From Marchantia polymorpha subsp. ruderalis (Eukaryota > Streptophyta > Marchantiopsida > Marchantiales > Marchantiaceae), in the NCBI GenBank assembly GCA_037833965.1, contig AP031355.1, positions 12,115,501 to 12,179,500 on the forward strand: a stretch of DNA of 64,000 bases, in the 5' to 3' direction. Within the stretch, counting starts at the first letter, position 1; each line of letters begins with the position of its first letter. The position numbers and the translations under genes are program-made. The notes beneath the pieces are model-generated. The model saw only the letters and a program-made list of their open reading frames with translations. It was not told the DNA's origin and made no database searches. Shown piece after piece: positions 11,501 through 19,701 of the stretch.

Positions 11501-13271
11501 ATTCCCAATACTCGTCAGTTGGTCTATCTGAGTCAGTGGTGGATTCCCCTCCTCTCGTCAAAGGAACCTTAACTCGATGGTTCTTTGGGCCTATCCTCAA
11601 ATAGCCCTTGTGCCATCGGTCCGTAGTCCTTACCGCCCTCAACCAAGGACGTCCCAACAGCAAGTCGTAGCTAGCTTCCTTGAGAATTTGGAAGGAAAGC
11701 AAAGTTTGCACTCCCCTCACACTAACCACAACTTTGTCTACCACCCCCAGTGGTCTTACCTTCTGTTTGTTGGCCATACCAACAATTATGCTAGAAGGTC
11801 TAGAAGGTTGCATACCCAACTTCTGCATCAACCTCTCAGACATGGCATTCACAGCCGATCCACCATCAACCAACACATCTGATACATCATGTCCATTGAT
11901 CCTCACTTCGATCTTTGAAGCATGTGTACATACCTCCGAAGCAGCCGCATCCACCACCCCAACTCCCACATTGGTCATGTGAGCCTTCCCCTTAGATTTC
12001 CGCTTCTTGGTCCTTGTGGAGATAAGACCTCCTCTTAACTCCTTCCGAATGGCTGGATTCAAGGCAATCAGCTGACCAACTGTTATATTGGCCTTCTGAT
12101 TTCCTACATCCTCCACCACGTCATACTTAGCTTGAGAAGATGAAATGGAAAAGTCATCCATGCCCAACTTCTTCCTTGGTACTCTTGGTTGACTCACTCC
12201 ACTTGACCGTGTACTTCGACTTGGCGTGTCCTCCATGAAAATCGACTCGTCCGCAAATCGGGCACGCTTCTTCTCATGAGCAAGGATATCCACTTTCGAT
12301 TTTGAGCTCTCCCCTTTCTCAAAAGTGCATTGATGAGGAAATACATCAATGGATGCTACTCCCTTATCCTTGGCTTGTTGCGTGGCCGGTGCATTGTTGT
12401 TGTGCCGAACTCCATCATGTTGTCGAGGGTTAGGACAATTCCTCTGGAAATGAGGACCTCCACAAGAAAAGCAAGAAACCGCAAAGTTTCCTGAAGGTGG
12501 ATTTCCTCTTGGAGGATAATTTCCATACCCCCTAGAGCCTCCTCCTACGTTCTGATTCCTCTTCTCCCACAACTGTACTACATTGATCTTGAGATCTGCT
12601 AGAGTCTCCGTGATAGATTTCAATTCATTTTGAAAATCCACACTAGGATTCGCTATCGTGGATGAAGTAGAAGGGTTTGAAACAATGGACCTTCCTACAA
12701 CTGGTGGAGCTACTTCTCTAGCCACCAAGCTAGAATCATCATCTTCTAAGCTCTCCTCCATTCTAATAGCAATTCGAATGGCTTCAGCCTTAGAAGAGGG
12801 CTTCTCGTATCTCACCTTACTTCGAATCTCTGGTCTCAAACCTCCAACGAAGTTCTTCATGAGCATCGCCCTTATCCCCACCATTGTAGCATCCACTTCG
12901 TCTCCGCCCTTCCTCAACACCACGTGGAATCTAGATTCCAACTTCTCGGTTCTCTCCACATAGGTCCTCACCTTCTCGTTCTCTCCTTGTTTCAAGAAGG
13001 TGACCTCACACATCAACTTTTCATAACTTTCACTGGGAAGAAAGTTTTCGATCAGGTTCTCCGTTAATGTCTCCCACGTGTCGTCCTCCGAATGCTCCCT
13101 CTTGTACTCCTTGTACCACTTGAGAGCAGAATCCTCCAAGAAATCCGGCAAAAGCATAGCCCACTCGTCTTTCTTCCTCTCATTGTTTCCTATGCAAGCC
13201 CTCTTGAAGTCCCTAACAAAAGCTTCTACATCCTCATTCTCCCTCCCATAAAATACCGGAAGCTTCCCCAT
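8505..13271 (-). CDS. Element B gag-pol polyprotein
   Basis: A single open frame of about 1,590 residues; ATG at 13269-13271 is the likely start (the frame opens slightly upstream). Approximate order: gag; a zinc knuckle at residues 269-281 spaced CX2CX3HX4C, one residue shorter than the usual CX4H; aspartic protease with DGGS at 471; reverse transcriptase with the catalytic FIDD (Asp 867/868); RNase H (LYTDAS...); integrase zinc finger (H..H...C..C); and the integrase triad D1296, D1356, E1392, giving the canonical 35-residue spacing between the last two. The C-terminus has a GPY/F-like KYFGPFIVEKV and no chromodomain. Gag and pol share one frame, so no frameshift is needed. All catalytic residues I checked are present. 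Counts are from the nucleotide positions. Confidence 0.95.
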   Translation of the reverse strand: MGKLPVFYGRENEDVEAFVRDFKRACIGNNERKKDEWAMLLPDFLEDSALKWYKEYKREHSEDDTWETLTENLIENFLPSESYEKLMCEVTFLKQGENEKVRTYVERTEKLESRFHVVLRKGGDEVDATMVGIRAMLMKNFVGGLRPEIRSKVRYEKPSSKAEAIRIAIRMEESLEDDDSSLVAREVAPPVVGRSIVSNPSTSSTIANPSVDFQNELKSITETLADLKINVVQLWEKRNQNVGGGSRGYGNYPPRGNPPSGNFAVSCFSCGGPHFQRNCPNPRQHDGVRHNNNAPATQQAKDKGVASIDVFPHQCTFEKGESSKSKVDILAHEKKRARFADESIFMEDTPSRSTRSSGVSQPRVPRKKLGMDDFSISSSQAKYDVVEDVGNQKANITVGQLIALNPAIRKELRGGLISTRTKKRKSKGKAHMTNVGVGVVDAAASEVCTHASKIEVRINGHDVSDVLVDGGSAVNAMSERLMQKLGMQPSRPSSIIVGMANKQKVRPLGVVDKVVVSVRGVQTLLSFQILKEASYDLLLGRPWLRAVRTTDRWHKGYLRIGPKNHRVKVPLTRGGESTTDSDRPTDEYWESESEESGSFSEVDTDISTSDQETSSEYSSDDNVQVQVIAAMELLPRPGVKKDPDKVEMSEEEVCRRLSTLRFGPKVTKEEKAKFLDIFRKYIHVFAFSYKDLKHVTLETHRIELEEKARPIRQKQRRINPPTALVVKEEIDKLKEAGFIYEVENSEWVSPIVIVKKKNGKLRVCVDYKKLNAVTKKDYYPLPFIDEILEEVAGHEWYSFGDGYSGYNQIQIALEDQLKTTFTTPWGTFAFRVMPFGLCNAPATFQRFMNRVFEPFIGKFVRDFIDDFCVYGRKADHFDHLIKILQRLEEAKASLNPEKCIFGCEEGLLLGHIISKNGIAVDPEKVTRIMELPFPATLTKLRQFLGMVGYYRRFILSFSNKAHALTNYMKKGVEYELIFKDEAAKKAFEVLKKALVTAPILAKPDWGKPFILYTDASNIAVGCTLSQLDDEKHDHPIAYASRQMVQAEKNYSVTEREALAVIFSLKKFRHYLLGGRFTIVTDHKALKYIFNKPNAEGRIARWKLLLAEFDYTIEDRPGKKHANADLMSRAYDDGGDQSVDDTFPDEDLLVMDTVTTVPEEYKEIWDFISRGEFPQGMHQREKNALVKRCQPYMIMEKVLFHQGADGLLRRAVGRGEALQLMKEFHDGAVCGGHFAGKVTAFKILDAGYHWKGIFKDCVEYCKSCDVCQAFAKKSMKTPPMISVPVLGPFEKWGIDFVGPLNLTPRGNKFIVIATDYLTKWVEARPLKSTNEKEVGRFLYERIITRFGCPLELVSDRGGEFVGSMIQAMLEHFSIKARVTTSYKPNANGLAERTNYTLCMMLAKDADMDGSKHNWDKSLHAILWEYRTTWKTSTGYSPFRMVYGVESKLPIQFDLTTFTTIQQRLKKSNGAEAIKSRQQQLMELEEARALAMVRVERAQHLQKKYHDKRSGNQNLKPFKEGDWVMLFDAIRYKRARKKFLPKYFGPFIVEKVWGNFTYDIKELGGRHFDRVNHDKLKLFHRRSDSFTPRA

Positions 13272-13281
13272 TTCCAACTAA

Positions 13282-13304
13282 TTTTTTTTTTTTTTTTTTT
13301 TTTT
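13282..13304 (-). repeat. A23 tract just upstream of element B gag-pol start
   Basis: An uninterrupted run of 23 T on the plus strand (A on the coding strand) ends about 10 nt before the gag-pol ATG. The surrounding leader is not otherwise A-rich to this degree. Confidence 0.9.
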
Positions 13305-13501
13305 CTTTTCTATTGGAAATTTATATGGGGCTTCCTAATACAATATAAACAACACTAACTCCATCCTTGAGTAATTCATCAAAGGAAACACAAAAGGAAT
13401 TGGTTGTTCCAAGATAGCCAAAGCTCTCTCCTCTCCTAGGCATACGATGAGTCTTACCCTCATCATCATCTTCTCCATCATTCGAATGATGATCTCCATC
13501 T

Positions 13502-13945
13502 TCAGTTGGAGCTTGAACCCGCTGAGGTCACTTTCTCTGTTTCAGCACTTAGCTTGCCGTCAAACCCTTCCACAAGTGATTCCAGAAGTGCCTTCACTCC
13601 GCTGCATTCGTGTCCCGCTGGTAGCCCAATCACTCCGCAATTGTCACAGAAGGTGGCGCTTTGGGATTCATGTGGCGATGATGGTCCCAAGTGAAGTTTC
13701 AAATCTCCCAAGTTCCTCTTGCTCCTCAATCTTCTATCTTTGTTCCGCAGGGAACAATTGACAACCTTATGGCCCTCCTCTCCACAATAAAAACAAGTTT
13801 CACGTTTGACTCTTGGAGATTGACTCACTACTCTTTCTTCAAACTCCACCTTGAATTCTCTTGTATTGGAGTCTAAAGACACTATAACATCCAAGCCTTG
13901 AGGTACTTTGGATAACCTAACCTTCCAACCTTCTTGTTCACTCAT
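13502..13945 (-). CDS. Element B accessory ORF with zinc knuckle
   Basis: A 147-residue ORF with a true ATG at 13943-13945, on the same strand as gag-pol and about 230 bp upstream of it. It contains a perfect retroviral-type CX2CX4HX4C knuckle (CFYCGEEGHKVVNC, residues about 51-64), followed by a basic patch (RNKDRRLRSKRN) and a second Cys/His cluster (CDNCGVIGLPAGHEC). This is separate from the atypical knuckle inside gag-pol. Extra ORFs between the 5' LTR and gag are known for Ogre/Tat-type elements, usually of unknown function. A nucleic-acid-binding role is an inference from the knuckle. Reading frame and codons look protein-like rather than random. Confidence 0.75.
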   Translation of the reverse strand: MSEQEGWKVRLSKVPQGLDVIVSLDSNTREFKVEFEERVVSQSPRVKRETCFYCGEEGHKVVNCSLRNKDRRLRSKRNLGDLKLHLGPSSPHESQSATFCDNCGVIGLPAGHECSGVKALLESLVEGFDGKLSAETEKVTSAGSSSN

Positions 13946-14411
13946 TTTCCCATAAGGTAGAAACCACTCAAAAGACCTCTCCCAGAAACGCTATCTACTT
14001 GACGAAAACTGTGAATAAAGAAATCAAAAACTTTTGCTTTGTTATCTTGCTTTTGTACCCCCTCAACTTCAAATCAACATAACTTCGTCTCTAGACGTGA
14101 TCTCTCAGTGAAATTTTGACTCAAACGTAGCTTATCTTCCAATACACACTCGTACGAAGTTTCAAAGCCTAAATTGAAATATAGAAAAAGTAATCAACTC
14201 TGTACAAACTTTCCAGAGAGCAGACTTTTGATACCCGTGAAAACCCACTCAACTTCTAACTCTCATATCTTTCTGTTAACACATGATCTGGACCTGAAAC
14301 AAAAACGTAAATTTTCTCTATCTTTCACTCTAAAATCAATAAAAACTTTGAAGAATACCTTCAAAAATACTTTTCGGTGTCTAAGATCACTTTTCTCTCA
14401 AAAAGACATGT

Positions 14412-14582
14412 TTACGTGAACAAAACATACAAAATCACTTCTAGGCTATCATATGAGACTATGGGATAAACAAATGGAATTTCGCTCTCAAGCACACTCT
14501 CCGCTCTTTCATTCCCCAATGTTAACACCAAGTGATCCCTCATGGATACTTTCTCTCGAGCTAGAAATCGAATCCTAAACAT
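14412..14582 (-). CDS. Element B leader ORF, member of the small leader-ORF family
   Basis: A 56-residue ORF from the ATG at 14580-14582, starting about 20 nt after the primer-binding site. The frame is open back to the LTR edge. It has the motif REKVSMRDHLV...VLESEIPFVYPIVSY, which matches the two leader ORFs of element A (19319-19537 and 19105-19311): aromatic/Met-R-D-x-L-V, then G, then V-[ILM]-E-S-x-[VAI]-P-[FL]-[VI]-x-P. I do not recognise the family. Its position between PBS and gag, on the sense strand, in two otherwise unrelated Ty3 elements argues for real coding. Function unknown. Confidence 0.55.
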   Translation of the reverse strand: MFRIRFLAREKVSMRDHLVLTLGNERAESVLESEIPFVYPIVSYDSLEVILYVLFT

Positions 14583-14600
14583 TCCGCCTTCTAGATTGAG

Positions 14601-14618
14601 GTCCCGGCAACGGAACCA
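14601..14618 (-). other. Primer-binding site of element B (tRNA-Glu type)
   Basis: Minus-strand TGGTTCCGTTGCCGGGAC lies 4 nt after the 5' LTR. It complements the 3' end of plant tRNA-Glu, whose acceptor strand ends CAACGGA plus A plus CCA. The tRNA identity is from memory of that sequence. Confidence 0.75.
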
Positions 14619-14622
14619 AAAA

Positions 14623-15480
14623 TGCAACCTCCGGGCTGACTCTCACTCAGGTTTACCTCTGATGGCTTTGTGGTAGCGCATCATGGTTCTAGAAGACTAA
14701 GATTCATACTCTCACTCATGTCCCAAACACCTTCTCTTACAAACTCTCATGTATCACTCCAACTCACACACAACTCTCCTCACATCACCCTCTTCACATA
14801 AATGCAAACACACGTCGATACTCCAAGATACTCAAAAACTTCACTCCTTCATTACTGAAACAAGTCCTCACACATGACTCTCCAAACTTGCTTGAGAGGT
14901 GCTACTCTACCTCTCTATTTATACTACTTGAGAAGTTACCATAGTAACATGTGGTAATTTCTCCTAACTTACTTTTACCTAGGTAAGTTTGACTAACCTT
15001 CTCTACGTGGCAACATGCCATTGGCCTACCTAAACCTTCTAGAAGCTTCCGGAATCCAAGGTTGAGGTGGCGACATGCCATTGGAAGCTTTTAAACTTCT
15101 ACAAGCTTCCTAGCCACTAAGTCAACATTAGACTTAGTCTAGCCAATCATCTTTCATACATTTAGTCAAACCAATCAAATCCAAGCTTCTAGTCAAATAT
15201 CTAATCCCTTGGAATCTAGAACTTTTGTATAAGACAAAATAGAAGTGCTCACTCCTTGTAAAAGACAAAATAGAAGTGCTCACTCCATTCTTCTAGAACT
15301 CCGCTAATTACTCCGCCAACTATAGACATTGTAGCTAAACTTAGTCATGACTAGATAAACTTAGTTATAACTAACTAGTTTAGTCATAACTAGCTAGTCT
15401 TAGCTATGCCTTGGCTAATCATCCTTATTCCCTTGACCACTTCTAAGACTTAGTACATATGTGCAACACCCGGTCTTACA
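14623..15480 (-). repeat. 5' LTR of element B (promoter LTR)
   Basis: Identical by eye to 7624-8481. The TATA sequence TATAAATA (minus strand) is at 14916-14923, so transcription should begin roughly 30 nt to its left and run leftward. Confidence 0.95.
14916..14923 (-). promoter_or_regulatory. TATA box of element B
   Basis: Minus-strand GTAGTATAAATAGAGAGG contains a consensus plant TATA box in the promoter LTR, with U3 to its right and R-U5 to its left. Confidence 0.7.
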
Positions 15481-17921
15481 GGCCTGATGTGAATCCTCTT
15501 GCTCAATTTGTCCACAAAAACCACCACTAAATCATGTCCTAACGAAGTCCTTGGTAACTCACATACAAGATCCATGGTGACATGTTCCCACCGTTGTTCG
15601 GGAATAGGAAGAGGCTGTAATAAACCCGCTGGTTTTTGATTACTTGCCTTGTTTTGTTGACAAGCAACACAACTTCGAACGTAAGACTCCACATCCTCAC
15701 GTATTTTGGGCCAATAGTACACTCGTTGTATACTCTCCACGGTTTTCTCCACTCCCACATGACCTGCAATGGCTGTATCATGACTTTCTGCCAAAATCAT
15801 TGTGCGCAATTCGTGATCTTGTGGAATCCATATACGCTGATTGTAAAACGCCAAACCTCGAGATTTCTCTGCCTTTCCAGTTTGTAGTGCCCGAGTGATC
15901 TCTTCATCCTCCTTTGTGGCTTGTGACATCTTGCTCCACCAATCCGCCTGAATTTTCACTTCTGCAACATGATTCAAACAAGGCATGCGTGTGAGAGCAT
16001 CTGCAAGTTGCTTCTTTCCCTCCACGTACACAATCTTCATGTTGAAGCGTTGACGCCACTCTGCCCATCGAATTTGTCATTTGGACAAATACTTCTGAGT
16101 TTCCAAATAAACCAAGGGTTTATGATCAGTCTCCACCACAAACTCCTTATCACCCAAATAATGCTTCCAATGTTTGGTTGCCAACACGATAGCTAACTCC
16201 TCCCATTCTGTCGTGTGATAATTTTGTTCCGCCGCCACCAACTTTCGAGAATAGAAAGCAACTGGATGCCATCCATCCTCCCATTCTTGTTGAAGTATGC
16301 CACCTACTGTTGTACCTGATGCGTCAGTGGCCAACTTGATAGAATGGTTAGGATCATACCACTTGAGAATATGTGCGTGTAACAAAGCATCTTTCAATGC
16401 TTGAAAAGCTAACTCTTGAGCTGTTCCCCATCTCCACTTTTGACCTTTTCCTAACATGGAAGTCAAGGCCTTAGCTAGTCGAGCAAAACCTTTCACAAAT
16501 CTACGATAGAATCCAGTGAGCCCTAGAAAACTCTTCAATTGAGTTTGATCCTCAGGTGCTATCCATTTTTGAATGGCATCTATCTTCTCACTCATCACTT
16601 GGATTCCTGTAGCTGTAACTCTATGACCCAAGTAATCTACTTCTTACTTGCCAAATTCACATTTTGAAGCTTTGGCATACAATTGATTGTCTCTTAAAAC
16701 TTGAAGTATCTCTCGTAAATGACTTCTATGATCACTCAAAGTTTTGCTATACACCAATATATATTCTAGAAAAACAATGACAGATTTATCTAGATAAGGG
16801 CGAAAGATGTCGTTCATCAATCCCATGAATGTAGCTGGTGCATTAGTGAGACCAAAAGACATCACCAGATACTCAAAGTGTCCATACCTAGTACGAAAAG
16901 CTGTCTTGTGAACATCTTCATCTGCAATTCGAATTTGATTGTAGCCGCTTCTCAAATCTAGCTTGGTGAAGTACTTCGCTCCTTGAAGTTGATCAAACAA
17001 ATCATCCATACGAGGTAATGGATATTTGTTTTTCACCGTTTGCTGATTCAACCCGCGATAATCGATACATAGTCTCATGGATCCATCCTTCTTCTTCACA
17101 AAGAGTACTGGAGCTCCATAAGGTGAAACACTTGGTTGAATGAATCCCTTGCTCAACATCTCCTCCACTTGAGCTTTGCATTCTTCCAATTCGTTTGGAG
17201 CCAAACGATATGGAGCTTTGCAAGTTGGTGTACTTCCAGGTATCACCTCAATCTTGTGATCTACTCGCCTCTTTGGTGGTAATCCTGCAGGTAGATCATC
17301 TGGAAAAACATCTTTATACTCCATAAAAATATCGTTCAAGGACTCCGGGATGTAAGGTTTGTCCGTGGACCCAATATCTCTTATAAGTCCAAGGAAACAT
17401 ACATCATCTCTAGAAATGGATGCTGTACCCATCACAAAGAGGGGTAAATTCCTATTCTGAGATCTAATTCTATCTTCATAGATCTTCCATCCACTACTTG
17501 TAATCACTTTTCTTCTCCAATCTACCTTCGGATTATATTGTTCCATCCATGGCATTCCAAGGATGACATCATACCGAGCTAAACGAATTACTCTCCATTC
17601 AATGCTCTCCTTGTATCTACCTATGGATAATTCTACACTCCGTGGTAGTGTTTTTATCACTTCAGTTTGCCCGTTTGGCAATTCAACTTCTTCACTCACG
17701 TCCTTCATCAACATCAAACCTAACTTCATAGCAACACTACTTGATAGAAAATTCTCAGTTGCTCCAGGATCAATTAAAACTCTCACCTTGTGTCCTTCCA
17801 TGAAACCATCAGTAACAATGAGTTGAACTTGCTTCTTACTCCTTCCATGAGCTCCCAACCATTGCTTTCTTCCAACCTCGCCTTTTCTTCGCTTTGTAGA
17901 ACCAGTAAGGCCGCGAGGCAA
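15481..17921 (-). pseudogene. Element A pol, N-terminal part: protease, RT, RNase H, integrase start
   Basis: The frame opens next to the end of gag, in the -1 frame relative to it; the first codon used here is not an ATG, so a gag-pol frameshift is plausible. Protease is marked by [13 protein letters not shown] blocks follow normally ([20 protein letters not shown]). At the catalytic site, however, the expected F-x-D-D reads FLEY (near 16760-16775), losing both aspartates. TAA at 16644-16646 and TGA at 16077-16079 interrupt the RT/RNase H region in frame. RNase H (ATDASGTTVGG) and the integrase zinc finger (HVGVEKTVESIQRVYYWP, CVACQQ) remain readable. The frame runs to element B's left-hand target copy at 15481. 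Inactive. Confidence 0.95.
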
Positions 17922-17923
17922 GA

Positions 17924-19087
17924 TTACTGGTGATCTTCGTTTCCCGAAACTCCTTCCTCCACCTCTTCATACTCTATCCCCTCCATATTGTTGAACGGTC
18001 GTCGCTGCATGGGCCGTCCTCCTTGTTGTGTCGGCCGAATCCGACAAAACTTGGCTATGTGACCCATTCGTCCACATGCATAGAATTGGCGATTGTCACG
18101 AACTCCAGCTCCTCCTCGAACCATTCCATTATTTGCATAACCTTCTTGCAAATTTGGAACTCCTGGTCGCCTAATCTCACCTCCAAATCTTGGTGGTGGT
18201 CCTCTTGTTGGTGCAAAACCTTCTCTACGTCGAAGGTTTCCCAACTCCATCGGTGTTGGACCAGATGGATCTCTAAAATTGCTCACTGGTTCACCGTGTG
18301 TGACATCAAAAGCACCTGAAATTTGTTGAGCAATTGCGATTGCTTCATTCACAGTAGATGGATTGCTTACCATCACCTCCTTTCGAATTCGATCTTTCAA
18401 GCCTCGTTTGAACACGTCCAAGGCTTCAGCTCCACTCATATCCATGATAGATACTTGAAGATCACGAAATTCTTTAATGTACTCATGAATACCTCCTTTC
18501 TGCTTCAGATCCCACAACTTCATTCTTGCAGTTTGAAGAGAATCCACCGCTTGAAAATTTTGCAGAAGTCCTTTTTGCATTCCACTCCACGAATTGGTAG
18601 CACCTTGTTCTGAAAGCATTCTCTCCCATGTTGTGTACCATGTGAGAGCCTTATCCGTAAGATAAGATCTCATGAACATTCCTGCAATATAATCAGAAAC
18701 ATGAAAATGGGATAAATGAATATTCATCCTCATAATCCATCCCTCTAACACTCCCATTGCTCTACTCCCTTTGTAAGCTTCCACCTTACAGGATTTTCCC
18801 ATTCGAAGCAAAAGATTTGCTTGATCTTCAATCTCTTGAAGACGTCTCCTATTTGCCTCTGCTGCATCAATAGGAGTTGGTTCTGGCTGAACTTGGGAAG
18901 CTTGAACTTGAGGTTCAACTTCCATCTCTCCAACTCTCTCTCTCTCTACTTTCTCACTCTCTAATGCGAAGATTTTATCTTCCATGGCTTGCTGCTTGGT
19001 ATGCCCATCTACTATTGCTTTTCTCAACTCCTTCATCTCCGCCATGATTGCATTGAGAACCTCACCCATATCAATTGATGTTCCCAT
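17924..19087 (-). CDS. Element A gag
   Basis: A 387-residue ORF with a clear ATG at 19085-19087. The N-terminal third is coiled-coil-like ([20 protein letters not shown]). The middle is a retrotransposon gag domain ([29 protein letters not shown]). A basic, Pro/Arg-rich tail holds a zinc knuckle near 18060-18095. The knuckle reads [14 protein letters not shown]: the position expected for the first Cys is Phe (TTC instead of TGC), so one zinc ligand is missing. The stop at 17924-17926 overlaps the start of the -1 pol frame. It makes the virus-like particle core; with the damaged knuckle, RNA packaging is probably impaired. Confidence 0.93.
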   Translation of the reverse strand: MGTSIDMGEVLNAIMAEMKELRKAIVDGHTKQQAMEDKIFALESEKVERERVGEMEVEPQVQASQVQPEPTPIDAAEANRRRLQEIEDQANLLLRMGKSCKVEAYKGSRAMGVLEGWIMRMNIHLSHFHVSDYIAGMFMRSYLTDKALTWYTTWERMLSEQGATNSWSGMQKGLLQNFQAVDSLQTARMKLWDLKQKGGIHEYIKEFRDLQVSIMDMSGAEALDVFKRGLKDRIRKEVMVSNPSTVNEAIAIAQQISGAFDVTHGEPVSNFRDPSGPTPMELGNLRRREGFAPTRGPPPRFGGEIRRPGVPNLQEGYANNGMVRGGAGVRDNRQFYACGRMGHIAKFCRIRPTQQGGRPMQRRPFNNMEGIEYEEVEEGVSGNEDHQ

Positions 19088-19104
19088 GCTTTTTCACACT
19101 CCCT

Positions 19105-19311
19105 CTAATACAAAGTGAGTATAATCACTATGTGACCTCTCAACAAAGGAGTCACAAAAGGTGCAGGTGACTCTATCACAGCTCTATAGTACTCCTCTCC
19201 ATAATTCCTCACAAGAAAATCTCTCCATATACTCTTCTGTCTATATACTGTTCTAATCTCTACATAAGTGCTGAATCGAACCGGAACAGGTGGTTCGCGA
19301 TTCAAATCCAT
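19105..19311 (-). CDS. Element A leader ORF 2
   Basis: A 68-residue ORF from the ATG at 19309-19311 (an in-frame ATG also lies at 19357-19359). It ends at TAG 19105-19107, 17 nt before the gag ATG. It is collinear with leader ORF 1: MDLNREPPVPVRF, then IRTVYRQKSIWRDFLV, then RAVIESPAPFVTPLL. It also matches the element B leader ORF. The close stop-to-ATG spacing (leader 1 to leader 2, 7 nt; leader 2 to gag, 17 nt) would allow termination-reinitiation. No known domain recognised. Confidence 0.6.
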   Translation of the reverse strand: MDLNREPPVPVRFSTYVEIRTVYRQKSIWRDFLVRNYGEEYYRAVIESPAPFVTPLLRGHIVIILTLY

Positions 19312-19318
19312 GAAACAA

Positions 19319-19537
19319 TCAGTATAGAATGTATATAGTACAATCCCAAGTCTCTCCATAAGTAACTATTGGAAGAATCAGTGGCACTCTTGACTCCATC
19401 ACTCTAGTCATAAAATCTGCACCCCAACAAGCCACAAGGTACATCCAAAAATGATGTTTCTCCATGCAACGAAGGTGAATATCGAATAGGTTAGGAATTG
19501 GCCAGTGCGGTACTGGATTCCTGTCAATCCCGTCCAT
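19319..19537 (-). CDS. Element A leader ORF 1
   Basis: A 72-residue ORF from the ATG at 19535-19537; the frame is open further upstream to about 19567. The sequence runs MDGIDRNPVPHWPIPN, then HHFWMYLVACWGADF, then TRVMESRVPLILPIVTYGE, and stops at TGA 19319-19321. It is a tandem paralogue of leader ORF 2 by motif order and spacing. It lies about 150 nt downstream of the primer site on the element's sense strand. Function unknown. Confidence 0.6.
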   Translation of the reverse strand: MDGIDRNPVPHWPIPNLFDIHLRCMEKHHFWMYLVACWGADFMTRVMESRVPLILPIVTYGETWDCTIYILY

Positions 19538-19688
19538 ATCTGCAAAAACACAATTTCCCCCTTCCACCTCTCTCTACATGCAGATGAATGACCTCTACCA
19601 GCCTCTATACACTCTCAAGACTACACTCCATCATCACTCACTTGCTATTCCATGAGGGGTAATCCACACTCAAGGAAAGAGCAAGGTC

Positions 19689-19700
19689 GTTCTGATACCA
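19689..19700 (-). other. Primer-binding site of element A (initiator-Met tRNA)
   Basis: Minus-strand TGGTATCAGAAC begins 1 nt after the 5' LTR. It matches the common plant PBS for tRNA-iMet (TGGTATCAGAGC) with one difference. Confidence 0.88.
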
Positions 19701-19701
19701 T

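Larger units (their letters stand above)
7624..15480 (-). mobile_element. Element B: Tat/Athila-like Ty3 LTR retrotransposon nested in element A, apparently intact
   Basis: 858-bp LTRs (7624-8481 and 14623-15480) begin TGCAAC and end CTTACA, and I saw no difference between them. They are flanked by GGCC (7620-7623 and 15481-15484). This 4-bp target duplication is supported because excluding one copy restores A's integrase reading frame. Minus-strand order: 5' LTR, tRNA-Glu-type primer site, small leader ORF, a 147-residue zinc-knuckle ORF, an A23 tract, a 1.59-kaa gag-pol, polypurine tract, 3' LTR. There is no chromodomain and the protease has DGGS, which with the integrase zinc-finger style points to the Tat/Athila side. 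Uninterrupted coding and identical LTRs suggest a very recent insertion. Confidence 0.95.

Noticed and set aside
11127..13358. Several plus-strand ORFs of about 100 residues
   Set aside because: All are antisense shadows of the intact gag-pol of element B.
17919..17921. Start codon for element A pol at this position
   Set aside because: The codon is TTG. The frame is open upstream into the end of gag, so frameshifting from gag is more likely than initiation here.
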